A stretch of 43,596 bases of DNA, from NCBI GenBank assembly GCA_964415085.1, contig CAYPYI010000008.1, forward strand, positions 1-43,596, read 5' to 3'. Below the pieces are notes generated by a model. The model did no database searches, was not told the DNA's origin, and saw nothing but the letters and a program-made list of their open reading frames with translations. The position numbers and the translations under genes are program-made. Below, in pieces: positions 17,438 through 26,700 of this stretch; position 1 is the stretch's first letter; each line of letters begins with the position of its first letter. This DNA comes from CAYPYI01 sp964415085 (GTDB lineage Bacteria > Bacillota > Clostridia > Tissierellales > Tissierellaceae).

Positions 17438-18070
17438 ATGATTATTACCAAAGTAGAACTACAAAAAAATAATGATTATAGATTTAGTATATATATAGAT
17501 GGGGAATTTGCTTTTGGAGTAACAGATGAACTAAAGTACAAATACAATTTAAAAAAAGGGCTTGAAATAGATCAAGAAACACTAGATGAAATATTAGCAT
17601 TAGAGAGTAATAATAAGGCTGTTAATTATGTTGTATATTTACTATCTTTTAGAAGTAGATCTGAAAAAGAAATTAGAGATAAATTAGTAGAAAAAGAATA
17701 TTTACCTCATCAAATTGAATATGCAATAGATTATTGTAAAGAAAGAAATTATATAAATGACTATGATTTTGCAAATAGTTTTGTTAGAGATAAAATCAAT
17801 ATTAATAAATATGGACCACAAAAAATTAAATTTCAATTATATCAAAAAGGAATATCTGATAGTATAATTAGAGAGGTTCTTGAAGAAAATATTGATAAGG
17901 AAGAACAATATGAGTCTTGTATGGAGCTAGCTACTAAGCAAGCTTATAAATATAGAAATGATGATCATTACAAGAAATATAATAAATTATGTGCATATTT
18001 ATATAGACGTGGATATAACTATGATATAATTAACAACGTTGTTAAAGAAGTATTAAATGAAGATAGTTAG
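17438..18070 (+). CDS. recX: Regulatory protein RecX
   Basis: RecX modulates RecA filament extension. The 210-residue protein has the family layout: a short N-terminal beta region (ITKVELQKNNDYRFSIYIDG, residues 2-21, as an extended arm). Three repeated three-helix RecX modules follow (about 55-205), seen in LLSFRSRSEKEIRDKL, INDYDFANSFVRDKIN and RRGYNYDIINNVVKE. GAGGTGGTTAA precedes the ATG. recA is not in the window. The next gene, a GIY-YIG protein, starts 8 bp later, so the two are probably cotranscribed with the hydrolases. Confidence 0.93.
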   Translation: MIITKVELQKNNDYRFSIYIDGEFAFGVTDELKYKYNLKKGLEIDQETLDEILALESNNKAVNYVVYLLSFRSRSEKEIRDKLVEKEYLPHQIEYAIDYCKERNYINDYDFANSFVRDKININKYGPQKIKFQLYQKGISDSIIREVLEENIDKEEQYESCMELATKQAYKYRNDDHYKKYNKLCAYLYRRGYNYDIINNVVKEVLNEDS

Positions 18071-18078
18071 GTGATTAA

Positions 18079-18345
18079 ATGTATTTTACTTATATACTAA
18101 GATGTTCTGATGAAACTTTTTATACAGGATATACTAATAATTTAAACAAAAGAATAATAACACATAATAATAAATTAGGCGCTAAATACACTAGAGGTAG
18201 AACTCCTGTTGAGTTAATTTATTATGAGTGTTATCCTACGAAGAGTCTTGCAATGAAAAGAGAATATAACATAAAAAGATTAAGTAAAAAAGAAAAATTT
18301 AATCTTGTAAAAAAGAAAAAAATTAGCATAATAAAACACGGATAA
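18079..18345 (+). CDS. GIY-YIG nuclease family protein (UPF0213, YazA/YhbQ type)
   Basis: This 88-residue single-domain protein shows the GIY-YIG signature as TYILRC...FYTGYTNNLNKRI near residues 4-28. The Arg and the GAKYTRGRTPVELIYYE block follow (about 34-52), with the conserved Glu in MKREYNIKRL near 62. UPF0213 proteins are small members whose DNA role is not well defined. AGGTGATTAA supports the ATG. It ends the plus-strand run that began with the alpha/beta hydrolases, just before a strong terminator. Confidence 0.92.
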   Translation: MYFTYILRCSDETFYTGYTNNLNKRIITHNNKLGAKYTRGRTPVELIYYECYPTKSLAMKREYNIKRLSKKEKFNLVKKKKISIIKHG

Positions 18346-18368
18346 AACTTTGTTTTATCCGTGTTTTT
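18333..18368. terminator. Bidirectional terminator between the GIY-YIG and lipoprotein genes
   Basis: AAACACGGATAAAAC-TTT-GTTTTATCCGTGTTT forms a 15-bp stem with flanking A and T runs. It serves both convergent genes; the minus-strand stop codon at 18367 lies at its edge. Confidence 0.9.
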
Positions 18369-19869
18369 ATTCTAGTGAAGATTTATCATTTTTCTTTACT
18401 TCTTCTTCCCATAAGTTTGTATACTTTCCAGTCGCCCATTCTGCCATAACTACACTAACATTCCTAGGAAGTTCTATTGAGTAAAGCTCATTCTCATCAA
18501 CAATTTCTCCATCTTTTACTTTTAATACTAATAACTCTCTTTCTGTTTGAGCAATTATTAACTCTTCATTTGGAGATGAGAACACATCTACTAAATTAGC
18601 TATCTTAGAATCTAATTCACTCCAAGAAATAGATAATTTATCATATTTTACAAGTTCCTCAGGTGGTATAGCCTTGATATTAAAATCTTTATAAAGTTGT
18701 TTCTCCTTTTCTACATAATTTACTCTACCTTTTAATATCCAGTAACCATCTTTCCTTCCTACACCAATATTACTTTCGCTTACTTTCGCTTTATTATTTA
18801 CATCAATATTAGCTTCTACACCTTCTTTAAATATATCCTTACCTTCTTCGCCCAATATATCTGACAATTTTAATCCTTTTTCATCATCTATATTATCAAT
18901 TCCTAGTATCTCTAATGTTCTTTTTTCATTTTCTTTATTTTCTATTTTTTCTATTGACATATAATCATTACTTAAAAACAAAATATTTTTAAGTTCATAA
19001 CCCTCATCCTTAATTCCTCTTTTATTATTAATATTCAACATTCTATTGGGTTCCTTGTTATATTCGTCTAAATTAACTATCTGTCCTTCGGTTTTAATTT
19101 TATCTACAACACTTCCTGAGTCTATTACTCTATCTACTGCTATTTTCCAAAAACCATTTTTTCTAGGAAGCAATAAATCATCTATAATATATGAACTCTT
19201 AACTTCTCCATTACTAGTATTAAGCCATAATGTTTTATATTCCCATTTTGGTATACTATTATAGTTATCATATTTGGGAATTTTTATACCTAACAAAACT
19301 CCACTTTCTAAGTCTTCTCCTGTAACATTATCTACTGTTTGCACCATATTTCTTTCAACTTCAATATATCTACTTACTTCTTCTAAACTAACTTCTTTTG
19401 ATACCCTTTCAAGTTTATAAAAGTTGTTATCTTTATAAATTATGGCAGTATCTTTATTTAGTTTAATTATATCAAAAAAATATTTATCACTGTCTAATAC
19501 AGTTATTACTTGTATTGTATCCTCTTCAAACCCTAAATCATAATAATTTTTTTTATATTTATACATAAAATAATCATTAGCTTTAACATTTTTAATCCTA
19601 AATGAAGGTTTTTCTGTAAAATCTTTACCTAAAATCAAAGCCTCTTTCCTAAATAATCCTTCCATATCGATATTTTTATCGTTAGTTAGATCAATAGAGT
19701 CATCTTCATCATTTAATCTATCTGTTATTTTCCATTTACCTTCTATAGGAGGTTTCATATTTTCAGGTGCATTAATTCTATCTTTTACATCCCCTTCAGA
19801 AATATTACATGCTGAAAGAAGAATTAATAAAGATAAGATAAAAATTATCTTACTAAATTTCTTAATCAT
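18367..19869 (-). CDS. Large lipoprotein of unknown function encoded with a two-component system
   Basis: The 500-residue protein has a lipoprotein signal: basic start, hydrophobic core and lipobox LLSAC with Cys21. It is therefore expected on the outer face of the membrane. The rest is charged, with no enzyme motif that I recognise; repeated beta-like stretches (WKITDRLND, WKIAVDRVID, GYWILKGRVNY) hint at related modules. Its start overlaps the histidine kinase gene by 8 bp, with GGAGGCGACTA as binding site, so production is coupled to the kinase. By position it resembles WalK-associated YycH/YycI regulators, but I see no sequence match to them. It may be a ligand or inhibitor of the sensor; that is inference. 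Confidence 0.7.
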   Translation of the reverse strand: MIKKFSKIIFILSLLILLSACNISEGDVKDRINAPENMKPPIEGKWKITDRLNDEDDSIDLTNDKNIDMEGLFRKEALILGKDFTEKPSFRIKNVKANDYFMYKYKKNYYDLGFEEDTIQVITVLDSDKYFFDIIKLNKDTAIIYKDNNFYKLERVSKEVSLEEVSRYIEVERNMVQTVDNVTGEDLESGVLLGIKIPKYDNYNSIPKWEYKTLWLNTSNGEVKSSYIIDDLLLPRKNGFWKIAVDRVIDSGSVVDKIKTEGQIVNLDEYNKEPNRMLNINNKRGIKDEGYELKNILFLSNDYMSIEKIENKENEKRTLEILGIDNIDDEKGLKLSDILGEEGKDIFKEGVEANIDVNNKAKVSESNIGVGRKDGYWILKGRVNYVEKEKQLYKDFNIKAIPPEELVKYDKLSISWSELDSKIANLVDVFSSPNEELIIAQTERELLVLKVKDGEIVDENELYSIELPRNVSVVMAEWATGKYTNLWEEEVKKNDKSSLE

Positions 19870-21271
19870 TAGTCGCCTCCTTCACTGGTAAAATCGCTTT
19901 TACTGTTGTTCCAACATCAACATCTGATTCCACCTCAAGCTTACCACCATGAAGAGTCATTACCTCATCACAAATTGATAATCCTATACCACTGTTGGCA
20001 TTTTTATTTTTACCTCTATAAAACTTTTCTTTAATTCTTGGTAAGTCCTCACTATCTATACCTACACCATTATCTTTTACTTCCATAATCAAATTTTCAT
20101 TATCCATATATGCTGATAATTTTACCTTTCCAAATTCCGGAGTAAATTTAATTGCATTATCAACTAAATTAATTAGTACCTGTTTTATTCTATCTTCATC
20201 TGCAACTATTGTATCTACTTCTTCGCTTATATATAGCTCCATATCTATTTCTTTGTTTTTAGCTCTTGGGCTATATTGTTTATAAATCATATTCATCGTA
20301 TCTCTTAAGCTAAATAATTCTTTTTCTAGATTTATTCTACCAGATATAAATCTAGAGAAGTCTAGTAAATCCTCAACCATTTTAGCTAATCTATCACTTT
20401 CATTTTCTATAATATTCAATCCATCTTTTAATAATTCATCATCTCTTATGTCATCTGCTTTTAGTGTTATAGCCCATCCTTTAATACTTGTTAAAGGAGT
20501 TCTAAGTTCATGTGAAATTGAAGATATGAAATCATTTTTAATTTGTTCTCTTTTTAATATTTCTTCTGCCATATGATTTAAAGTATTAGAAAGTCTCCCA
20601 ATTTCATCATCTAATTCTACATTGCTTCGAACTTTATATTGACCATCAGCAAGCTTCTCTGCAACTTCTGTTACTTCTATTAAGGGCTTAACTATAGAAT
20701 TTGCAAGGAATAACGCAACAATACCAGATATTATTACTACCAGTATTCCCATAATGTTAAGAAGCATATTTATGCTATCTATATTCTTATTAGTTTCCTC
20801 TAAAGATGTTACAAACCTTATAATTCCTTTAGGTTGATTATCATTTATAAGAGGAAGTGATATAGCCATAACCGGCTCATTCGAATATTCAACATTACCT
20901 TTCCATACACCCTTATTTAAATTTTGTGCAGCAACAACATCTGGAGATTTAATTTTATCTTGATAATTTACACCTAATGAATCCATTAAAAGTTCGCCGT
21001 CCATAGATAATATTTGAACCTGAGCTTTAGTGTATTTCCAAAATAAATCTATATCATCTAGTATAATATCTTCTAATTCAAAAGATGCAAAATATCTAGA
21101 ATAAAAATCCGTTGAATACTGTATCTGACTAGTAAGAATATCTTCTAAGTTATTATAATAATATTCCTTTATACCTTTTGTTAGAGCAATTTGTAATATT
21201 AATACAGTAATAACTATAATTAGCATAAAATTCTTTACAAGTCTGGTTTTTATACTATTTCTTCTTTTCAT
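19862..21271 (-). CDS. Sensor histidine kinase (HAMP, HisKA, HATPase_c)
   Basis: The 469-residue membrane sensor has two membrane helices (about 12-32 and 168-190) flanking an extracytoplasmic domain of about 130 residues. A HAMP domain follows (about 190-245), then HisKA with the phospho-acceptor His254 in SSISHELRTPLTS. The ATPase domain carries the N box NLVDNAIKF, G1 DNGVGID and GIGLSI. There is no cytoplasmic PAS domain, unlike WalK or PhoR of Bacillus. AAGGAGTAGGAA precedes the ATG and overlaps the stop of the response regulator. It forms an operon with the regulator upstream and the lipoprotein downstream. The signal is unknown; cell envelope state is a reasonable guess. Confidence 0.93.
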   Translation of the reverse strand: MKRRNSIKTRLVKNFMLIIVITVLILQIALTKGIKEYYYNNLEDILTSQIQYSTDFYSRYFASFELEDIILDDIDLFWKYTKAQVQILSMDGELLMDSLGVNYQDKIKSPDVVAAQNLNKGVWKGNVEYSNEPVMAISLPLINDNQPKGIIRFVTSLEETNKNIDSINMLLNIMGILVVIISGIVALFLANSIVKPLIEVTEVAEKLADGQYKVRSNVELDDEIGRLSNTLNHMAEEILKREQIKNDFISSISHELRTPLTSIKGWAITLKADDIRDDELLKDGLNIIENESDRLAKMVEDLLDFSRFISGRINLEKELFSLRDTMNMIYKQYSPRAKNKEIDMELYISEEVDTIVADEDRIKQVLINLVDNAIKFTPEFGKVKLSAYMDNENLIMEVKDNGVGIDSEDLPRIKEKFYRGKNKNANSGIGLSICDEVMTLHGGKLEVESDVDVGTTVKAILPVKEATND

Positions 21272-21274
21272 TTC

Positions 21275-21580
21275 CTACTCCTTTTTACGCCATCTATATC
21301 CTGTACCCCAAATTGTTTCAATAAAGTGTGGATTACTCGGATCATTTTCTATTTTAGATCTTAATCTTCTAATGTTAACATCTACAATTTTTGAATCCCC
21401 CACAAAATCATATCCCCAAATTGTATTTAATATTTCATCTCTCTCAAAAGCTCTTCCTGGATTTTCCATGAATAATTTAACAATAGAAAATTCTGTAGGT
21501 GTTAGATCCATCTCTATATCATCCTTAAAGAAACGTCTTGAATATGTATCAATTTTAAAGCATAGAATCATCATCTTCAC
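21275..21580 (-). pseudogene. Response regulator, DNA-binding half (OmpR/PhoB winged helix), out of frame with receiver
   Basis: This reading frame encodes the C-terminal trans-activation domain of an OmpR/PhoB-type regulator: DLTPTEFSIVKLFMENPGRA, FERDEILNTIWG, RLRSKIENDP and TIWGTGYRWR. It lacks a receiver and its apparent GTG start (21580) has no ribosome binding site. The receiver lies directly upstream in another frame. Removing one base at the CTTTAAAA stretch (around 21553-21560) joins the two as ...DSMLKIDTYSRR..., a normal linker. It is therefore the second half of one gene. This could be a sequencing error, a true frameshift mutation or a recoding site. Confidence 0.85.
21555..21560 (-). 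other. Frameshift site CTT TAA in the response regulator
   Basis: In the receiver frame the codons are ATG CTT TAA A. A +1 move from CTT to TTT restores the frame of the DNA-binding domain (AAA ATT GAT). CTT followed by a stop is the same kind of slip used in prfB, but no Shine-Dalgarno-like block lies a few bases upstream (the nearest, AGGGAAGG, is about 18 nt away). Deletion of one T or A in the TTTAAAA run gives the same result. Confidence 0.8.
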
Positions 21581-21953
21581 CTTCCCTGCCCATTCTTCTA
21601 TTTAATGACTTTACTCTCAATACTAACTCAGTAGGATTAAAAGGCTTAGTCATATAATCATCTGTTCCATATTCAAGTCCCATGATTTTGTCTATATCCT
21701 GACTTTTGGCTGTTAACATGATAATTCCCAAAGCTGGAAACTCTTCTCTTAATATCTTACAAACTTCAAATCCATCTATACCAGGTAACATAATATCAAG
21801 AACAACTATGTCTATTTCTTCTTTTCTTGCAAGTTCTACGCCATCCTCACCTGTTCCAGCTTCCAAGACATCGTAACCTGCTCTTTCTAGATTTATCTTT
21901 ATAAATTTTCTTATTGAATCTTCATCTTCAACTAACAAAACTTTCCTTTTCAT
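21555..21953 (-). CDS. Response regulator, receiver half (OmpR/PhoB family), frameshifted
   Basis: This is a receiver domain with the acidic pair near the start (VEDED, Glu9/Asp10), phospho-acceptor Asp53 in VVLDIMLPG, the MLTAK Thr and the TKPFNP Lys. It stops after ...GREGEDDDSML at TAA 21555-21557. The helix-turn-helix half continues in the +1 frame (21275-21580). The intact protein would be about 225-230 residues, as in WalR/PhoP/PhoB regulators. I chose ATG 21951-21953 because AAAGGTG lies upstream; the ATG at 21971 precedes that site. A histidine kinase follows. The upstream region carries a promoter with a direct repeat of WalR/PhoP type. Confidence 0.88.
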   Translation of the reverse strand: MKRKVLLVEDEDSIRKFIKINLERAGYDVLEAGTGEDGVELARKEEIDIVVLDIMLPGIDGFEVCKILREEFPALGIIMLTAKSQDIDKIMGLEYGTDDYMTKPFNPTELVLRVKSLNRRMGREGEDDDSML

Positions 21954-21992
21954 AAAATCACACCTTTTCATATTATCCTTTAATATAATACT

Positions 21993-22021
21993 ATAATATA
22001 ATTTACTGTATATCGTTACAA
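21993..22021 (-). promoter_or_regulatory. Promoter of the two-component operon
   Basis: On the minus strand TTGTAA (22016-22021), 17 bp, TATTAT (21993-21998), about 40 bp before the regulator start codon. The -35 overlaps a TGT(T/A)A direct repeat. Confidence 0.65.
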
Positions 22022-22031
22022 TTTGTTAACA
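22015..22031 (-). promoter_or_regulatory. WalR/PhoP-type direct repeat overlapping the -35
   Basis: Minus strand TGTTAA-N5-TGTAAC (22026-22031 and 22015-22020). This fits the WalR (YycF) consensus TGTWAH-N5-TGTWAH exactly. Read on the other strand it also resembles the PhoP repeat. The position over the -35 suggests autoregulation of the two-component operon. Confidence 0.55.
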
Positions 22032-22033
22032 TT

Positions 22034-22060
22034 ATAAAAAAAAGTTGAATTAATAATTCT
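22034..22060 (-). terminator. Weak intrinsic terminator after the gap-interrupted ABC exporter gene
   Basis: Minus strand GAATTATTAATTC (22047-22059, stem almost all A-T) is followed by AACTTTTTTTT. It starts in the stop codon. The stem is weak, so some readthrough into the regulator operon is possible. Confidence 0.5.
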
Positions 22061-23785
22061 AAACATCAAATTTAAATTGCGAATTATATAAATTAGCATA
22101 TATTCCATCATTATTTAATAAATCTTCATGTCTTCCTTTTTCTTCAATTCCTTCTTGTGTTAATACTATTATTTCATCTGCATTCTTAATAGTAGACAAT
22201 CTATGAGCTATAACTAAAGTTGTCCTTCCCCTAGATAGTTCTTCAAAGGATTCTTGTATAACTAATTCTGTTTCGTTATCTAAAGCTGATGTTGCCTCAT
22301 CAAGTATTAATATAGCAGGATTTTTCAAAAATATTCTTGAAATACTAAGTCTTTGTTTTTGTCCACCAGATAACATCACACCTTTTTCTCCTATATAAGT
22401 ATCATATCCATTTGGTAATGACATTATAAAATCATGAATACTAGCCCTTTTTGCTGCAACTATAATTTCATCATCACTTGCTTTTGGATTACCGTACAAT
22501 ATATTTTCTTTTATAGTTCCTGTAAATAAAAATACATCTTGCTGTACTATCCCTATTTTTTCTCTTAAACTTTTAATTTTGATATCTCTTATATCCTTAC
22601 CATCTAAATATATACTTCCTTCATCAACATCATAAAATCTTGGTATCAAATGACATAATGTAGTCTTACCTGCTCCAGAAGGACCTACTAAGGCAATTGT
22701 CTTCCCATTTTCTATATTTAAATTTAAATTATCTAAGATTTTTTCTTCATCATTTTCATAGCTAAATGATACATTTTCAAATTTAATATCTCCATGTACA
22801 CTTGTTAATTCTATAGCATTTTCTTTATCAACGATATCAGGTTCAGTATCCATAACCTCTATAAATCTAGCAAAACCTGTCATACCATCTTGCAACTGTT
22901 CTGTAAAGTTAGTAAGTCTTTTGATTGGCTGCATAAAGAAATTTACATAAAGAGTATAGGCAAATAAATCACCAACATCTATTATTTCCTTATATACAAA
23001 ATATCCTCCTAATGTTATAACTAAAAGATTTAATAGGTTAGATATTATTTCTATACCAGATATAAATTCAGCCATAACTTTATATGATTTTCTTCTCGCT
23101 TCAGAGAAAGCCTCATTTCCTTTTTTGAATTTTTCTATTTCATAATCCTCATTTGTAAATGACTTTGCAACTCTTACTCCAGAAATACTATTCTCAAGTT
23201 GTGCATTTATATCTGCTATTTCTCCTCTTACTTCTGAAAAAGCTTCTTCCATTCTCTTTCTTTTACTTATACCAAAAGCAAGCATTATTGGAATAAATGC
23301 AAATAATAATAAAGTCAATCTCCACTCTATTTTAATCAGTATTATGAATGAGCCTAAAAGCATCACTATAGAAATAAATAAATCTTCTGGCCCATGATGT
23401 GCAAGTTNNNNNNNNNNTCTCTTAAATCATTTATTATCCTACTCATTATGTGGCCTGTTTTATTATTGTCATAGTAACTAAAAGGCAAAGTTTGTAAGTG
23501 ACTAAATATATCTTCTCTCATATCTCTTTCAATTCTAACACCAAGTAAATGACCCCAATAAGCAACAATATAGCTACTAATATATCTAATAACGAATAAT
23601 AATATCATTATTATAGTCCATCGAACTAATAAATCCATTCTTCCATTGGGTATTATATTATTTATTACCTCTCTACTAAACATTGGAAAAACAAGATCAA
23701 ATATTGATACTAATAGTGCAAAAAACATATCTACAAAAAATAATTTTTTATGTGGTTTATAATATGATATGAACCTTTTTATCAA
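22059..23785 (-). CDS. ABC exporter (homodimer type), interrupted by an assembly gap
   Basis: One exporter gene of about 575 codons is broken by ten N at 23408-23417. The N-terminal part (FISYYKPHKKLFF, six-helix exporter domain, ending NDLR) and the C-terminal part (AHHGPEDLFIS, then the ATPase domain) are continuous in homologues. ATPase motifs are GPSGAGKTT, LSGGQKQR, ILILDEATSALD with catalytic Glu, and IAHRLS. Unlike the 4067-7787 pair, all motifs are canonical, so it probably works as a homodimer. With ten N the frame breaks; a gap of eight bases (GA-N8-AA) would give about four residues and restore it. It is the last gene of the long minus-strand run, 12 bp after addA. Confidence 0.88.
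23408..23417. other. Assembly gap (10 N)
   Basis: Ten N interrupt the ABC exporter gene. The flanking codons fit a true gap of 8 (or 8 plus a multiple of 3) bases rather than 10, so the count is probably a placeholder. Confidence 0.95.
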
Positions 23786-23797
23786 CGTCTCTCCCCC

Positions 23798-26700
23798 TTA
23801 AGTTATTCTCTCACAAAATTTATTATGATTACAATTTTTACAATTATCTTTATTTGTTTTATAACTAAAAATATTGTCATTTCCGCTAACAAAATTTATA
23901 AACTCCTGAATTTCATTTATAGCAGAGTCAAGTTCATCATCTGTTATATTAAATTCAATTTTCTCATTATTATATAAATACCAAATTCCTGTACTATTGA
24001 TTTCTTTATTGAATAACTTTTTACATACATACGCATAAGTTAATAGCTGTGGTTTATAGTAATTATTAAGCTCTTCTTTCTCACTTTTATCTTTAGGTAC
24101 TATATTAGTTTTAAAATCTATTACATCAATACCATTATCATTTATATTTATCCTATCAATAATACCATATAAGTACCCATTTTCCAGTTTTAAATAAAAT
24201 TCTTTTTCTGAATATATTTCCTCTACCGACTCATCATATAATTTTAGATAATTATCTATATAAGGTTTTACTATTTCAAAAACTTTTTCATGATCTTTGT
24301 TTACATGCTTATTTATAGACTCATTTATCTTTTCTTTAACATCATCATCCCTACTATAAATATTACAGAAATCATGAACTATATTTCCTTTTTTTGCACC
24401 TGGTAATATATTATAACTTTTAATTATATATTCATCATCACCTTGATTATATATAGGTTGTTCAATTTCTTCTTCTTCAACTATATCAATATTAACTCTC
24501 CAAATATAATCCAGAAAATATTTTCTCTGACACGTATTAAATATCATAAATTGTGTAATACTAAATACAACATTACTTATATAGTCTTCTTTATCAATAT
24601 TATATAGCAAGTCAAAGTTATATTGATTTTGATTTTTTATATTTTTAAAATAATTTATTGTTTCTAGATTAATCTGCTCTTCTTTGTTATAGTCTATGTC
24701 TTTAATTATTTTACTACCAGATAGATCATAACTAGACATAATTTCTTTTTTTATACCACTATTATATCCTTGAAATCCTAATACAAGTTTTTCTTCAGCT
24801 CTTGTCATAGCAACATAGTAAACTCTTTTTAATTCTTCTAGCTCCTTATCTTTCTCAACTTCTTTTGCTTGATCATATTTACCATTGGTTATATTATTAT
24901 TTATATTCAGTCCAAGCTCATCATTGAAAATAAATCTATTATATCTAGAAACTTGCCTACTAGCCATATTTGGAAGAAAAACTATTGGAAATTGTAGACC
25001 TTTAGATGCATGAATTGTCATAATTTTTACTACATTATCATTTTCAGATATTATTATCTCATCACTTTCATCTTTATCTCTAATACTTTCAATATAATCA
25101 ATATACTCTTCTAAACTACCCTTATACTCCTTATGATAACTTTTTGTTAAATCTGTAAATTTATATATATTTGCAGCTTTTTGTTCGCCATCATCTTTCA
25201 AAATAGATGATTCGATAAAATATGTTCCTTGAATAATAATGTCTACTAATTCTACAATATTAACATGTTTTTTTACTTCTAAAAAATAATTTAATTTTTT
25301 ACTAGCATATTCTAATAAAGCTATATCTTTGCTAGTTAAGGTATTATCTTGTTCTACTAATACTTCTATTTTTTCTATATTTCCCATATGTTTTTTTTCA
25401 TTAATTATCTTAAATACTAAATCATCATTAATACCAAACATATTAGATCTTAATATTCCTATGAAACAAAGTGTATCTAAGGGATTAGATATAAATTTAA
25501 GCATAGTTATAATATCAATTATTTCTTGATTTTTATAAAAGGATTTATTGCTACTATTATAAAATGGAATCCCAAATTCCTTTAATTTATTTTCATATTC
25601 TTGAACTCTCGTCATAGATCTAAACAATATGGCAACATCTGAATATTTATATCCATCCTCTATATATTTTACTATTCTCTTTGCCAGTATTTCCGATTCA
25701 TAATCTAAATCAGATATGTAGTTTTCGTCTTCACCAACTACTAGCTCTTCATCTAAGATAATCTCAATATCTATATCATCCTTAGAATTATTGAAAGCTT
25801 CTAATCTATCATATTTTACACCCATAAGCCTAGAAAAAATATTATTTACATATTCCATAACATTATTAACACTTCTATAATTTGTTTTTAATGTAATTAT
25901 ATTTTTTTCATTATAATTGGATTTTATATCTTCCATTACGTCATAAAATATATTTACATCTGCACCCCTAAATCTATAAATAGATTGCTTAGGATCTCCT
26001 ACCACAAATAAGTTATTTCTATCTAAAGGTTTATTAACTGATGTTAATTTATAAAATATTTGTTTTTGAAGTTCATTTGTATCTTGAAATTCATCTATCA
26101 TAAAATACTTATATTTATTTTGGTATTTCATTAAAACTTCTTCATTATTTAATAGCTTTAAAACCAATATTTGTAAATCATCATAATCTAAATATCCATT
26201 AATTCTTTTTTCTTCAGTATATTCTATATCTATTCTTTCTATAATATCTATTATTAAGTTGTACATCCATTTGTATTCTAGCTCTTTTGATAGCATTACC
26301 TTGTTTATTCTTTCAATTAATTCATTTTGTAATTCTAGCTCTTTTTTAGATGTACCTAGATTGTTAACTATTTCTTCTAAATAGTAATATATATCTTTAT
26401 CCATAGTGTTATTAATAAAGTCATTAAATTCCTTCGTTTCTGAAAATTTAACAAGCTTACTTCTCTTTGTGAATTTTTCAATTAATTCTAAAGTTATTTC
26501 TTTGATTCTTTCTATATCCAAATGGCTATATTCTAATGAGTCTAAAAGATTATTAGTGTCTTTCCTTATTTTATCAAATGTAACTGAATAAGTCCTTATT
26601 GCATTATAAAGGCTTACAAAATCACTTGATAAGCTGTCTATTCTATCTAACTTTTGATTTTTTAAAAAATCAATAAATATATCATTATTATTTAAATATT

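Noticed and set aside
19046..19264. 72-codon plus-strand open frame inside the lipoprotein gene
   Set aside because: It is an antisense shadow without a ribosome binding site.
21555..21600. prfB-like programmed +1 frameshift as a firm call
   Set aside because: CTT-stop fits, but the Shine-Dalgarno-like block is about 18 nt upstream, not about 3 nt, so recoding is not supported enough.
23366..23785. A short separate 139-residue ABC protein
   Set aside because: It is only the N-terminal part of the exporter gene; its last residues are read in the wrong frame after the N gap.
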